A stretch of 64,000 nt of DNA, from assembly GCF_022430545.2 (NCBI RefSeq), contig NZ_CP092488.2, forward strand, positions 4,774,001 through 4,838,000, read 5' to 3'. A model generated the notes under the pieces. It did no database searches and had not been told where the DNA came from. It was given only the letters and a program-made list of their open reading frames with translations. Below are positions 34,260 to 45,639 of the stretch, piece after piece; position 1 is the stretch's first letter; the number at the start of each line of letters is the position of its first letter. Made by a program: the position numbers and the translations under genes. This DNA comes from Mycobacterium paraterrae. GTDB taxonomy: Bacteria; Actinomycetota; Actinomycetes; Mycobacteriales; Mycobacteriaceae.

Positions 34260-35720
34260 ATGGACTGCGTGACAGGTTCAACGGCGAACCTCCCCGTTGT
34301 GGTGCTGGCCGACAACCACACCTCGTTGATGCACGGCTGGGTGCCCGGCGTGGTGCAGGCGCTGTCTGTGGCGCTCTTGCTGTTGGCGGTCGGATGGCGT
34401 AACCGAATGTGGCGGCTGTTCCATCTGCCGGTGGCGGCGGTTCTGGGCGCCGCGTTAGCCGCCTGCTCCAGCTGGTACATCGCCAGCGCCGGCTTGGCCG
34501 ACGATCCCGCGCCTGACCTGCTGTGGTGGTGGATCGCCGGTAGCGGTGCGGCCGCCGCGATCCTGATCCTCGGCTGGCACAGCGCACGGTGGTGGCGCCG
34601 GGCGGCGTCGCTGGTGGCCGTACCGATGTGCCTACTGAGCGCCGCATTGACGCTCAACCTATGGGTCGGCTACTTCCCTACCGTGCAGACCGCGTGGGAT
34701 CAGCTGACCTCCGGACCGCTTCCCCACCAAACCGACGCCGCCGGAGTTGCCGCTTTGGCAGCCGCCGGCCTGCCGCCCGCCCACGGCATGGTGGTGCCGG
34801 TCACGATCCCCGACACCGCCTCACATTTCAAGCATCGCGGAGAGCTTGTCTACCTGCCGCCAGCGTGGTTCTCCAGCAATCCACCGCCGCCGCTGCCCGC
34901 GGTGATGATGATCGGCGGCGAATTCAACACGCCCGCCGACTGGCTGCGTGCCGGCAACGCCGCCAAGACCATCGACGCGTTGGCCGCGACGCACGCCGGC
35001 AACGCCCCGGTGTTCGTGTTCGTCGACTCCGGCGGAGCGTTCAACAACGACACCGAGTGCGTAAACGGCAGTCGCGGCAACGCGGCTGACCATCTAACCA
35101 AAGATGTTTTGCCGTATGTTGTTTCGAAGTTCGGCGTCAGCCACGAGGCAGCCAACTGGGGTATCGTCGGCTGGTCGATGGGCGGGACTTGCGCCTTGGA
35201 CCTCACCGTCATGCACCCGGAGCTGTTCAGCTCGTTCGTCGACATTGCCGGTAGCGCGGGACCCGAATCCGGAACCAAAGCCCAAACCATCGCGCGGCTA
35301 TTCGGTGGCAACGCCACCGCTTGGGCCGCCTTCGATCCCGCCACAGTGATCGCCAAACACGGCCTGTATCACGGGGTCTCCGGATGGTTCGACGTCTCGT
35401 CGAGCGCCCGTCGTCACGGCATATCGGTGACCGATGCGGGCGACACCACCCGCGGCGGTCGAAACGCCACCCCCGTTCCGGGCGATCAGATCGCCGCGGC
35501 CGAGGCGTTGTGCGGCCTCGGCCGCGCGCACGGCATCGACTGCACGATCGTCGCGCAACCGGGAAATCATGACTGGCCCTTCGCGAGCAATGCGTTCGCC
35601 GCGGCGCTGCCCTGGCTGGCCGGTCGACTGGCCACTCCCGGGGCGCCGCGGATCCCCACGCCGTCGAGCTGGCCGGTGACGCCGGATCTGATACCCCACG
35701 CCACACCGGTCGGGCGTTGA
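34260..35720 (+). CDS. Membrane-anchored esterase (alpha/beta-hydrolase, antigen 85/esterase D-like)
   Basis: 486 residues; counterpart of Rv1639c. Four membrane segments fill about residues 25-150. The C-terminal region (about 190-470) is an alpha/beta-hydrolase with nucleophile Ser in GIVGWSMGGTCAL, a probable acid in the DCTIVAQPGNHDW region and His in GNHDW. The layout resembles mycobacterial antigen-85-like and feruloyl esterase proteins, with the catalytic part probably outside the membrane. Substrate unknown. ATG 34260 is used; GTG 34269 is possible. No clear ribosome-binding site was seen. Confidence 0.85.
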   Translation: MDCVTGSTANLPVVVLADNHTSLMHGWVPGVVQALSVALLLLAVGWRNRMWRLFHLPVAAVLGAALAACSSWYIASAGLADDPAPDLLWWWIAGSGAAAAILILGWHSARWWRRAASLVAVPMCLLSAALTLNLWVGYFPTVQTAWDQLTSGPLPHQTDAAGVAALAAAGLPPAHGMVVPVTIPDTASHFKHRGELVYLPPAWFSSNPPPPLPAVMMIGGEFNTPADWLRAGNAAKTIDALAATHAGNAPVFVFVDSGGAFNNDTECVNGSRGNAADHLTKDVLPYVVSKFGVSHEAANWGIVGWSMGGTCALDLTVMHPELFSSFVDIAGSAGPESGTKAQTIARLFGGNATAWAAFDPATVIAKHGLYHGVSGWFDVSSSARRHGISVTDAGDTTRGGRNATPVPGDQIAAAEALCGLGRAHGIDCTIVAQPGNHDWPFASNAFAAALPWLAGRLATPGAPRIPTPSSWPVTPDLIPHATPVGR

Positions 35721-35738
35721 CGCGGGTAGTGTGAATCG

Positions 35739-35984
35739 ATGCCCGACGAGCCGGACAACTCCCCCGCTGAGCCCGACGCCGGCTACACGAATTCCGGGGT
35801 GCCTACTTTCGACTCGGTTCGCGAGAAGATCGAGTCGCGCTACGAATCCTCCATCGGCGCGGGAGAATTGGACTCCGAGAGCGCCGAAGGTCGTGCCATC
35901 GAGGAGCAGTTCGAGACGCGGCAACGGGCGGCCGCCGACCGACTCGCGCAAATCCGCGAATCGATGCGCGACGGACACAGCTGA
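35739..35984 (+). CDS. Small acidic conserved protein
   Basis: 81 residues, MPDEPDNSPAEPDAGYTNSG to IRESMRDGHS. The N-terminal third is acidic and probably disordered, with the repeated SPAEPDAGYTNSGVPTFDSV phrase of mycobacterial Rv1638A-type proteins. The rest is an amphipathic helix (EKIESRYESSIGAGELD...EEQFETRQRAAADRLAQI). Function unknown. The -10 box TAGTGT (35727-35732) lies 6 nt before ATG 35739, so it is probably leaderless. It lies 17 nt before the HTH_42 gene. Confidence 0.75.
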   Translation: MPDEPDNSPAEPDAGYTNSGVPTFDSVREKIESRYESSIGAGELDSESAEGRAIEEQFETRQRAAADRLAQIRESMRDGHS

Positions 35985-36001
35985 CCTCCGGCTCGGGCAC
36001 G

Positions 36002-37155
36002 GTGCGCCACTTCACCGCGGAGGAACGCCGGCGTCGGCTGGTCGAGCGGCAGTTCGTGTCGCTCGCCGACCGTGTCATCCCAGACGCGACCGCCGAACTG
36101 ATCGGACTGCACGCCACCGATCCCGCCACGCCGTTCCTGTCGTTGTGGGCGCGGTGTCCAGGCTTCGTCGCCTCTGACCTCGAACGCGAACTGTACGAGA
36201 ATCGAACCGTGGCCCGGCATCTGGCGATGCGGCGCACATTGTGGGTGGTGGCCGCCAGCGATCTGCCGGTCATCCAGGCAGCGGCCAGCGACCGGGTCGC
36301 CGCCAACGAGCATCGCCGGCTGGTTGGCGACCTGCAGAAGGCCGGCATCACAACGGATGGCGAAGGCTGGCTGACGAAGGCATGTTCGGCGGTACTGGAC
36401 CACCTGGCTGAGCACGGGCCGCTGACGAGCACCGAACTGCGGTCGGCCCTCCCCGAGATCGGTGGGACCTACGATCCGGCGCCGGGAAAATCGTGGGGCG
36501 GTCATGTTCCGGTGGCGCCCCGCGTTCTGACTGTGCTCTCGGCCCGCGGGGCGATCGTGCGGGGCCCCAACGACGGCGGCTGGACCACGTCACGGCCCAG
36601 GTGGGCGTCGACCGCGGAATGGTTGGCGCTCGCCACCGCGCCACTCGAACCATTCTCTGCCCTGTTGCAGCGCTGGCTGCGGACGTTCGGCCCGGCCACC
36701 GCCGAAGATGTCAAATGGTGGTTCGGTACCACGCTGACCGCAACCCGAAAAGCGTTGGGCGCCATTGGTGCTGTGGAGGTTGACGTGGGCTCAGGCCCGG
36801 GGTTTGCACTGGCCGAAGATCTGGACGACGAATCCGACCCCGAACCGGTCGCGGCCCTACTGCCCGGCCTCGATGTCACGACGATGGGCTGGTTCGAGCG
36901 TGATTGGTACTTGAACGGGCATCGCGGTCAAGTCTTTGACCGCAACGGCAACGCCGGACCCACCGCCTGGTGGAACGGACGCGTGGTCGGCGGCTGGTAT
37001 CAGGACGACGGCGCGCAGGTGCACGTGCAACTGCTCGAGGACCCCGGCCGGGACGGCCGACGAGCCTTGACGCGACGAGCCGCTGAGCTGACGTCGTGGC
37101 TCGACGGTGTGCGGATCAAACCGCGGTTCCCCTCGCCGTTGTCGAAAGCCGCCGA

Positions 37156-37159
<4 letters not shown>
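36002..37159 (+). CDS. HTH_42 (DUF1006) winged-helix protein
   Basis: 385 residues. The N-terminal VERQFVSLADRVIPDATAELIGLHATDPATPFLSLWARC, RHLAMRRTLWVV and the C-terminal ATAEDVKWWFGTTL and FDRNGNAGPTAWWNGRVVGGW are those of the YcaQ-like HTH_42 family. Some members are DNA glycosylases that unhook interstrand crosslinks (E. coli YcaQ, Streptomyces AlkX). The catalytic QxR/QxD type motif is not obvious, so glycosylase activity is only a possibility. It converges on uvrA and shares CTAG (37156-37159), so the two stop codons overlap. A link to nucleotide-excision repair is suggestive. GTG 36002 is the assumed start. Confidence 0.8.
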
Positions 37160-40074
<2,915 letters not shown>

Positions 40075-40175
40075 GCAATCCCTCTCTGCGCCGTTTCCGG
40101 GCGCCGCCCGGACAAGTCACTCCCATGCTATGTGCCCGCACCGACAAACAGCGTCCGGCCAGTACGGTGAGGGGT

Positions 40176-40853
40176 ATGACCGTCCTCGACGAGAACTACA
40201 CCGGCCATGTCGAATCGGGCAGCGCCGCTCGCCGGACTCTTCCGGGAGCGACGATCCTGAAGACGTCGGTCGGCCCGATGGACAACAACGCCTACCTGGT
40301 GACTTGTTCCGCGACCGGGGAAACGTTGCTCATCGACGCGGCGAACGACGCGGACGCCCTGATCGAACTCATTCGCGAGCACGCGCCCAAGGTGTCGCTG
40401 ATCGTGACCAGCCATCAGCACTTCGACCATTGGCAGGCGCTGGAAGCCGTCGCCGGTGCGACGGGAGCATCCACGGCCGCACACGAGATCGACGCCGAGC
40501 CCCTGCCGGTCACGCCGGACCGCCTGCTGGCCGGTGGCGACACCATCGAGGTCGGCGAGCTGACCTTCGACGTGATTCATCTGCGCGGTCATACCCCGGG
40601 ATCGGTTGCGCTGGCGCTCGACGGTCCTGCGACTGGCGGTGTAACTCAACTGTTCACCGGTGACTGCCTGTTTCCTGGAGGAGTCGGTAAGACCTGGCAA
40701 CCTGGCGATTTCGATCAGCTGCTCGACGACGTCACCGCCCGGGTGTTCGACCGATTCGACGATGACACGGTCGTGTATCCCGGCCACGGAGACGACACCA
40801 CGATCGGCGCTGAGCGGCCGCATCTCGCCGAGTGGCGCGAACGCGGCTGGTAA
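40176..40853 (+). CDS. Metallo-beta-lactamase-fold hydrolase (glyoxalase II-like)
   Basis: 226 residues. The metal-binding motif is in TSHQHFDHW (HxHxDH), followed by LRGHTPGSVALAL, FTGDCLF and YPGHGDDTT, the order of glyoxalase II-like hydrolases. Natural substrates may be thiol esters such as mycothiol adducts, but this cannot be told. Counterpart of Rv1637c (264 residues in H37Rv). ATG 40176 is preceded by TACGGT (40163-40168) and a GAGGGG stretch, so transcription begins close to it. It is divergent from uvrA. Confidence 0.9.
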   Translation: MTVLDENYTGHVESGSAARRTLPGATILKTSVGPMDNNAYLVTCSATGETLLIDAANDADALIELIREHAPKVSLIVTSHQHFDHWQALEAVAGATGASTAAHEIDAEPLPVTPDRLLAGGDTIEVGELTFDVIHLRGHTPGSVALALDGPATGGVTQLFTGDCLFPGGVGKTWQPGDFDQLLDDVTARVFDRFDDDTVVYPGHGDDTTIGAERPHLAEWRERGW

Positions 40854-41032
40854 ACCGCGTGAGACCTCCAACCCTGGATGCCGGGACCGACTTTGCGGAC
40901 TACTTCCTACCGCTGGACAGCACCTTCCAGTCCTTCTGAACCCCGATTCCCGAACCAGACGGCACCCTGACCGGTACGTAAGCGGTGAGTAAATTGCGCC
41001 GCGAAACCCGGTGCAGCGCCTACGCTTAGCCG

Positions 41033-42547
41033 ATGCGCGTGGGCGTCGACTTCGGCACAACACACACCGTCGTTGCGGTCGTCGACCGGGGCAACTACCC
41101 CGTGGTGTCGTTCGACGGAGTCGACTCCTGGCCCTCTCTGATCGCCGGCGACGCCTCCGGAGAGCTGCGGTTCGGCCCCGCTGCCGCCGCGGTCCGGCAC
41201 GACCCGGCCTGGTCGGTGCTGCGTTCGTTCAAGCGCCTGCTCAACGACGCCGGCCCCAGGACGACCGTGGAACTGGCGGGACGCTCCCATCGACTGGCCG
41301 ACCTGTTCGCCGGATTTCTGGCCCAGCTGAAAAGCGATCTGCACCATCGGTCGAACGCCGACCTGGCGGCTGGTGAGCGCGTCGAGGCGGCGATCAGTGT
41401 GCCGGCCAACGCGTCCAGCTCACAACGCTTTTTGACCCTGGATGCGTTCGCGCAGGCCGGCTTCCAGGTGGTGGCGTTGCTCAACGAACCCTCGGCGGCG
41501 GGCTTCGAGTACGCCCACCGATACCGCTCGACGATCACCGCCAAACGGGAATACGTGCTGATCTATGACCTCGGCGGCGGCACCTTCGACGCATCTCTGC
41601 TGAAGATGACCGGGCGACTCAACGAAGTCATATTCAGCGAAGGCATCCAGCGCCTCGGTGGTGACGACTTCGACGAGGCCATCCTCAAGATGGTGCGCGC
41701 CCGCGCCGGTCTGCGTCGGCTCCCGACGGGTGTCCGCGAGCAATTGCGCGAGGAGTGCGCCGCGCGGAAAGAGGCGGTCAGCCCCAACACCCGCCGGTTC
41801 CTCGTCGACCTCACCGCGGCCGCCAAGCCCCCGTTCACCTGCCCAATCGACGACGTCTACAAGGCATGTAATTCGTTGGTAGACAAGACAATTACGATAC
41901 TTCCCCGCGTGTTGCGCGACCGGGCAGGCAGCGAGGTGGACTGGTCTGAGGTTGCCGGGGTCTATGTGGTGGGTGGTGCCGGCAGCTTTCCTCCGGTCGC
42001 GCGTGCCTTACGCGCCGCGTTCGACGAGAAGCGCGTCAAGCGCTCGCTGCATCCGTTCGCCGCCACGGCGATCGGACTCGCCGCGTTCCTCGACAAAGAG
42101 GCCGGATTCGCGCTCTCCGAACGTCTTTCGCATCATTTCGGAGTCTTCCGGGAAACCCGGGCAGGCGAAGAGGTGTACTTCGATCCGATCGTGCCCAAAG
42201 GCGCCGAACTGCCGACGGCGGGGCAGCCACCCATCGTCGTCACCCGGACCTACCGCGCGGCGCACAACATCGGTCACTTCCGCTTCGTCGAGTGCAGCCG
42301 GTTACTAGACGGCCGGCCCGACGGTGACGTAACCCCATACGATCCGGTGTTCTTTCCGTTCGATCCGGCTCTGGGCGACGACGGCGACCTGCCGCGCCGG
42401 CCGGTATACCGCCGCGATGACGGCCCAGACGTCGAGGAGCGCTACGTCATCACCGACGGTGGAACGGTCGAGGTGACCCTCACCACGCGTCCGGACCAGC
42501 TGACCCGCACCTTCCGGTTGGAGCGCCGCGACCTCGCCAGCGCATAG
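41033..42547 (+). CDS. Stand-alone Hsp70-type ATPase (short Hsp70 family protein)
   Basis: 504 residues. The nucleotide-binding domain is complete: phosphate-1 VGVDFGTTHTVVAV, connect-1 NEPSAAGFEYA, phosphate-2 YDLGGGTFDASLL and adenosine loop VYVVGGAGSFPPVARAL. After about residue 360 there is only a short beta-rich region with no recognisable 10-kDa lid, so it is not a normal DnaK. Similar truncated Hsp70s occur across actinobacteria, with unknown partners. TACGCT (41021-41026) lies 6 nt before ATG 41033, so it is probably leaderless. I do not recall it between Rv1636 and Rv1637c in H37Rv; it is an insertion relative to that map. It converges on the stress protein gene. Confidence 0.88.
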   Translation: MRVGVDFGTTHTVVAVVDRGNYPVVSFDGVDSWPSLIAGDASGELRFGPAAAAVRHDPAWSVLRSFKRLLNDAGPRTTVELAGRSHRLADLFAGFLAQLKSDLHHRSNADLAAGERVEAAISVPANASSSQRFLTLDAFAQAGFQVVALLNEPSAAGFEYAHRYRSTITAKREYVLIYDLGGGTFDASLLKMTGRLNEVIFSEGIQRLGGDDFDEAILKMVRARAGLRRLPTGVREQLREECAARKEAVSPNTRRFLVDLTAAAKPPFTCPIDDVYKACNSLVDKTITILPRVLRDRAGSEVDWSEVAGVYVVGGAGSFPPVARALRAAFDEKRVKRSLHPFAATAIGLAAFLDKEAGFALSERLSHHFGVFRETRAGEEVYFDPIVPKGAELPTAGQPPIVVTRTYRAAHNIGHFRFVECSRLLDGRPDGDVTPYDPVFFPFDPALGDDGDLPRRPVYRRDDGPDVEERYVITDGGTVEVTLTTRPDQLTRTFRLERRDLASA

Positions 42548-42571
42548 CCCCGCTGCGCGAACGCGTGATGG

Positions 42572-43012
42572 CTATGACGTGTGGACGATCAGCACGTCGA
42601 CCTTGGCGCGCCGCGACACGTTGGCGGGTACCGAGCCCAGCAGTCGGCCGGCGATGGTGCTCAGGCCGACGTTGCCGACCACCAGTAGGTCGGCATCGAC
42701 CTCCTCGGCGAGCCCGACCAGGGCGTCCACCGGGGCGCCGACGATCGACCGCTCTTCGACGTTCTTGGCCCCCGCGGCGCTGGCCCGCTCCTTGGCCTCG
42801 CGCAGGATGGCGTAGATCGGGGCACTGCCCGACACCTTGTAGCTCTCGTCCTTCAGCAGATCGGCGGCGCGAGCATCTTGGTTCTGAGGTAAATACGCCG
42901 TCGCAACGATCAGTTTCGCGTCCGCCCCGGCGATGCTCCCTGCCTTCTCCACCGCGCGAAGCGACGAATCCGATCCGTCGGTTCCTACCACCACGGTCTG
43001 ATAGGCGCTCAT
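42572..43012 (-). CDS. Universal stress protein (cAMP/ATP-binding type, Rv1636-like)
   Basis: 146 residues, the same length as Rv1636 (TB15.3), which binds cAMP. The nucleotide motif GNVGLSTIAGRLLGS fits G-2x-G-9x-G(S/T), and VVVGTDGSDSSLRAVEKAG begins the fold. It probably forms dimers that buffer cAMP or ATP, of interest beside the adenylate cyclase at 26 kb. The start ATG 43012 has GGGAGG upstream. The leader contains a perfect inverted repeat, listed separately. Confidence 0.95.
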   Translation of the reverse strand: MSAYQTVVVGTDGSDSSLRAVEKAGSIAGADAKLIVATAYLPQNQDARAADLLKDESYKVSGSAPIYAILREAKERASAAGAKNVEERSIVGAPVDALVGLAEEVDADLLVVGNVGLSTIAGRLLGSVPANVSRRAKVDVLIVHTS

Positions 43013-43027
43013 TTACCCTCCCAGGTG

Positions 43028-43055
43028 TTGGTTGCTACGCCAACCAAAGACAGTA
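43028..43055 (-). promoter_or_regulatory. Universal stress protein promoter and leader inverted repeat
   Basis: On the gene's strand, -10 box TACTGT (43055-43050) is followed by TTGGTTG-GCGTAG-CAACCAA (43047-43028), a perfect 7-bp hairpin or operator, and then the GGGAGG ribosome site. The repeat lies between the promoter and the start codon. Confidence 0.55.
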
Positions 43056-43140
43056 ACGCTTCGTCGCAGACTGATGGCCGAATTGGGGACACACCGATTT
43101 CGGCCCGCAATTGCCCACCGGCACTACGGCGCGCGCGTTC

Positions 43141-43241
43141 TGAGACTTTCGTCTCAATCACGGCACTTGCACGCAACCGTAAATCTTGTTGTTGCGCAAC
43201 CCTTTTCGTTTTTCGGATAACGCTATGCTTTTGTTGCGCAA
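43141..43241 (+). promoter_or_regulatory. Intergenic palindromes between usp and the mannosyltransferase gene
   Basis: The 300-nt gap is relatively AT-rich and holds no gene. It contains TGAGAC-TTTC-GTCTCA (43141-43156), a perfect 6-bp inverted repeat, and two identical 11-mers, TTGTTGCGCAA, at 43189-43199 and 43231-43241. Their TTGCGCAA cores are self-complementary and 42 bp apart, about four helical turns. TATGCT (43224-43229) is a -10 candidate between them. The arrangement suggests a cooperative operator; the regulator is unknown. Confidence 0.55.
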
Positions 43242-43325
43242 GTTCAAACTATGAGGAAAAGTGCTCCGTGAGCAGGCAGTACGGGTAAGCAGGTTCACCA
43301 CTGTGGCCCTACAGTGACACACATC

Positions 43326-44888
43326 ATGGTTGCAACGACAGTCGAGGAACCCACCAAAGCGGTCCTTGTACCCGTCACGCCCCCGCGGAGCGCGGGCAGG
43401 TTCTCCGACCCGCTCGCGATCGCGTTGCTGACCGCGCTCGTCGGGGGTGTCGCTGCGAGCCGTCCGTCGCTGTGGTTCGACGAGAGCGCAACCATTTCGG
43501 CCTCGGCCAGCCGATCGGTGCCCGAACTGTGGAAGCTGCTCACCCACATCGACGCCGTCCACGGGCTGTTCTACCTGCTGATGCATGGCTGGTTTTGCCT
43601 CTTCCCGGCGACCGAATTCTGGTCGCGGGTGCCCAGTTGTCTGGCCGTCGGCCTCGCGGCAGCCGGCGTGGTGGTCCTGGCCAGGCAATTCCTGCCGCGG
43701 CGCACCGCGATCTACGCCGGCATCGTGTTTGCCATCCTGCCGCGCGTGACCTGGGCGGCTGTCGAAGCACGGTCGTATGCACTGCAAGCGGTCGCGGCCG
43801 TATGGCTGACCGTGCTGTTGATCACTGCGATACGCCGTCATCAATGGCGGCTGTGGGTCCTTTACGGGCTTGCCCTGATGGTCTCGATATTGCTGAACGT
43901 CTACCTGGTGTTGCTGGTGCCGGCTTATGCGGTCATCACGCCGATGCTCCGGCGGCAACGATCCGTCGTGGTCTGGTGGGCGATCACCTCGGCCGTGGCG
44001 GTGGCAGCGCTGACGCCGCTGATGCTGTTCGCGCACGGGCAGAGCTTCCAGGTGGCCTGGATCCACTCGTTGACCTGGCACACCATGCTCGACGTGTTCC
44101 TGCACCAGTACTTCGACAACAGTGTGCCGTTCGCGGTCCTGACGGCGTTGATTTTCGTTGTCGCGCTGGCGATTCGGCTCACCGGCCGCTGGGAGTCAGC
44201 CGGCGACACCCGTCGCATGCTGATCATCTGCGCAGCCTGGATAGTCGTCCCCACCGGGATCAGCCTGATTTATTCGGCGCTGAGCGACCCGTTCTACTAT
44301 CCGCGGTACCTGTTCTTCACCACCCCGGCGATGGCGATCGTGATCGCGACCTGCATCGTGGCCATTGGCCAACGGCCGCGGTGGATCGCGCTGGCGCTGG
44401 TCGCCCTCGCCGTCGCGGCGTTACCGAATTATCTTCTCTCTCAACGGCAGCGTTATGCCAAGGAGGGGTGGGACTATAGCGACGTCGCAGACCTGATCTC
44501 CGCCCGCGCATCCGCAGGTGACTGCCTGCTCGTCGACAACACGGTGGGCTGGTTGCCCGGCCCGGTCCGTGCGCTGCTGGCCGCCCGGCCGGCCGCATTT
44601 CGTCCGCTGGTCGACATCGGCCGAGGCGTCCCTGCGCCGAAGCGAGAGACTCTATGGGACGGTCATGTCGCGGTGTGGTTGATCGTCGGCCGGCTGTACA
44701 AGTGCAGGACGTTGTGGACTATCACGACGCACGACACCAAGCTGCCACTTCATCAGGCCGGGCCGTCATTGCCGCCCGGACGCGACTTCAGCCGGGCGCC
44801 GGCGTACCAGGTTCCGAAGAACGTGGGCTTCCACATCGTCGAGCGGTGGCAGTTTCACCGAACTGAGGTCATCAAGTCGACACGTTGA
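43326..44888 (+). CDS. GT-C family membrane mannosyltransferase (Rv1635c-like)
   Basis: 520 residues with about eleven membrane segments. The first periplasmic loop carries WFDESATISASASRS, the acidic DE motif of GT-C enzymes using polyprenyl-phosphate sugars. The soluble C-terminal tail is about 110 residues. Rv1635c adds the mannose caps of lipoarabinomannan, so a similar cell-envelope role is likely, though not every species has those caps. ATG 43326 is used; GTG 43314 is in frame. TACAGT (43310-43315) is a nearby -10 box, placing the transcript start at or just before the codon. Confidence 0.85.
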   Translation: MVATTVEEPTKAVLVPVTPPRSAGRFSDPLAIALLTALVGGVAASRPSLWFDESATISASASRSVPELWKLLTHIDAVHGLFYLLMHGWFCLFPATEFWSRVPSCLAVGLAAAGVVVLARQFLPRRTAIYAGIVFAILPRVTWAAVEARSYALQAVAAVWLTVLLITAIRRHQWRLWVLYGLALMVSILLNVYLVLLVPAYAVITPMLRRQRSVVVWWAITSAVAVAALTPLMLFAHGQSFQVAWIHSLTWHTMLDVFLHQYFDNSVPFAVLTALIFVVALAIRLTGRWESAGDTRRMLIICAAWIVVPTGISLIYSALSDPFYYPRYLFFTTPAMAIVIATCIVAIGQRPRWIALALVALAVAALPNYLLSQRQRYAKEGWDYSDVADLISARASAGDCLLVDNTVGWLPGPVRALLAARPAAFRPLVDIGRGVPAPKRETLWDGHVAVWLIVGRLYKCRTLWTITTHDTKLPLHQAGPSLPPGRDFSRAPAYQVPKNVGFHIVERWQFHRTEVIKSTR

Positions 44889-44906
44889 TCACGTAGCTTG
44901 ACGGGG

Positions 44907-45626
44907 ATGGAGATCTGGCTTGCCGACCCGCTCTTCGGCGGCAGTGTGCAGAACGGCCGCCATCTCATGGAGCTGCTCGCCGCGTTCGGATTGACGGCGA
45001 TCATCGGCTTGGAACGCACCATCCAGGGCAAAGTCGCCGGGCTGCGGACCCAGACCATCGTCGGTACGTCGTCGGCGTTGATCATGCTGGTCAGCAAGTA
45101 CGGATTCGGCGATGTGTTGGCGGCGCAGACCCTGGTGCTCGACCCGTCTCGGGTTGCGGCACAGGTGGTCTCGGGTATCGGGTTTCTCGGCGCCGGGATC
45201 ATCATCACGCGCCGCGGCGCGATTCACGGGCTCACCACAGCCGCGGCGGTGTGGGAATCCGCGGCCATCGGCCTGGCGGCGGGCGCCGGGCTGCTGTTGC
45301 TGGCCGCCGCCGTTGTGGCGTTGCACTTTGTCAGCGCGCTGGCCTTCAACGCGGTGGAGCGGCAACTCAACGCACGGCTGCGAGGGACGGTCCGGTTGCA
45401 GATCGTCTACGACAACGGCCGGGGTGTACTTCGCGCGATCCTGCGCGCCTGTGGCCAACGGAACTGGCAACTCACCGAGCTCGACGCCGACGACGGCAAC
45501 ATCGACCGCGACCAGGTCACGGTGTCGATGACACTGTCAGGCGCCAAGATCACCAACGCCGCGCAGGTCCTGTCCGAGATCGACGGCGTTTCCGGTGTGC
45601 TGAGCGCCGACGAAGATCCCGACTAG
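44907..45626 (+). CDS. mgtC: MgtC/SapB family membrane protein
   Basis: 239 residues. The N-terminal half has four or five membrane segments with GLERTIQGKVAGLRTQTIVG, VVSGIGFLGAGIII and GLTTAAAVWESAAIGLAAG, all hallmarks of MgtC. The C-terminal part is a small ACT-like domain. MgtC supports growth in macrophages and at low Mg2+ in M. tuberculosis (Rv1811), where it lies elsewhere. TAGCTT (44894-44899) lies 7 nt before ATG 44907, so the mRNA appears leaderless and no Mg2+-sensing leader is present. It follows the mannosyltransferase gene by 18 nt. Confidence 0.93.
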   Translation: MEIWLADPLFGGSVQNGRHLMELLAAFGLTAIIGLERTIQGKVAGLRTQTIVGTSSALIMLVSKYGFGDVLAAQTLVLDPSRVAAQVVSGIGFLGAGIIITRRGAIHGLTTAAAVWESAAIGLAAGAGLLLLAAAVVALHFVSALAFNAVERQLNARLRGTVRLQIVYDNGRGVLRAILRACGQRNWQLTELDADDGNIDRDQVTVSMTLSGAKITNAAQVLSEIDGVSGVLSADEDPD

Positions 45627-45639
45627 GTCTACCCGGAAG

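Noticed and set aside
40861..41032. A small gene between the MBL hydrolase and the Hsp70 gene
   Set aside because: No frame with a start, ribosome site or family resemblance. The only signal is the -10 box of the Hsp70 gene.
44888..44907. An Mg2+-sensing leader before mgtC
   Set aside because: Only 18 nt separate it from the upstream gene, with a -10 box inside; there is no room for a riboswitch.
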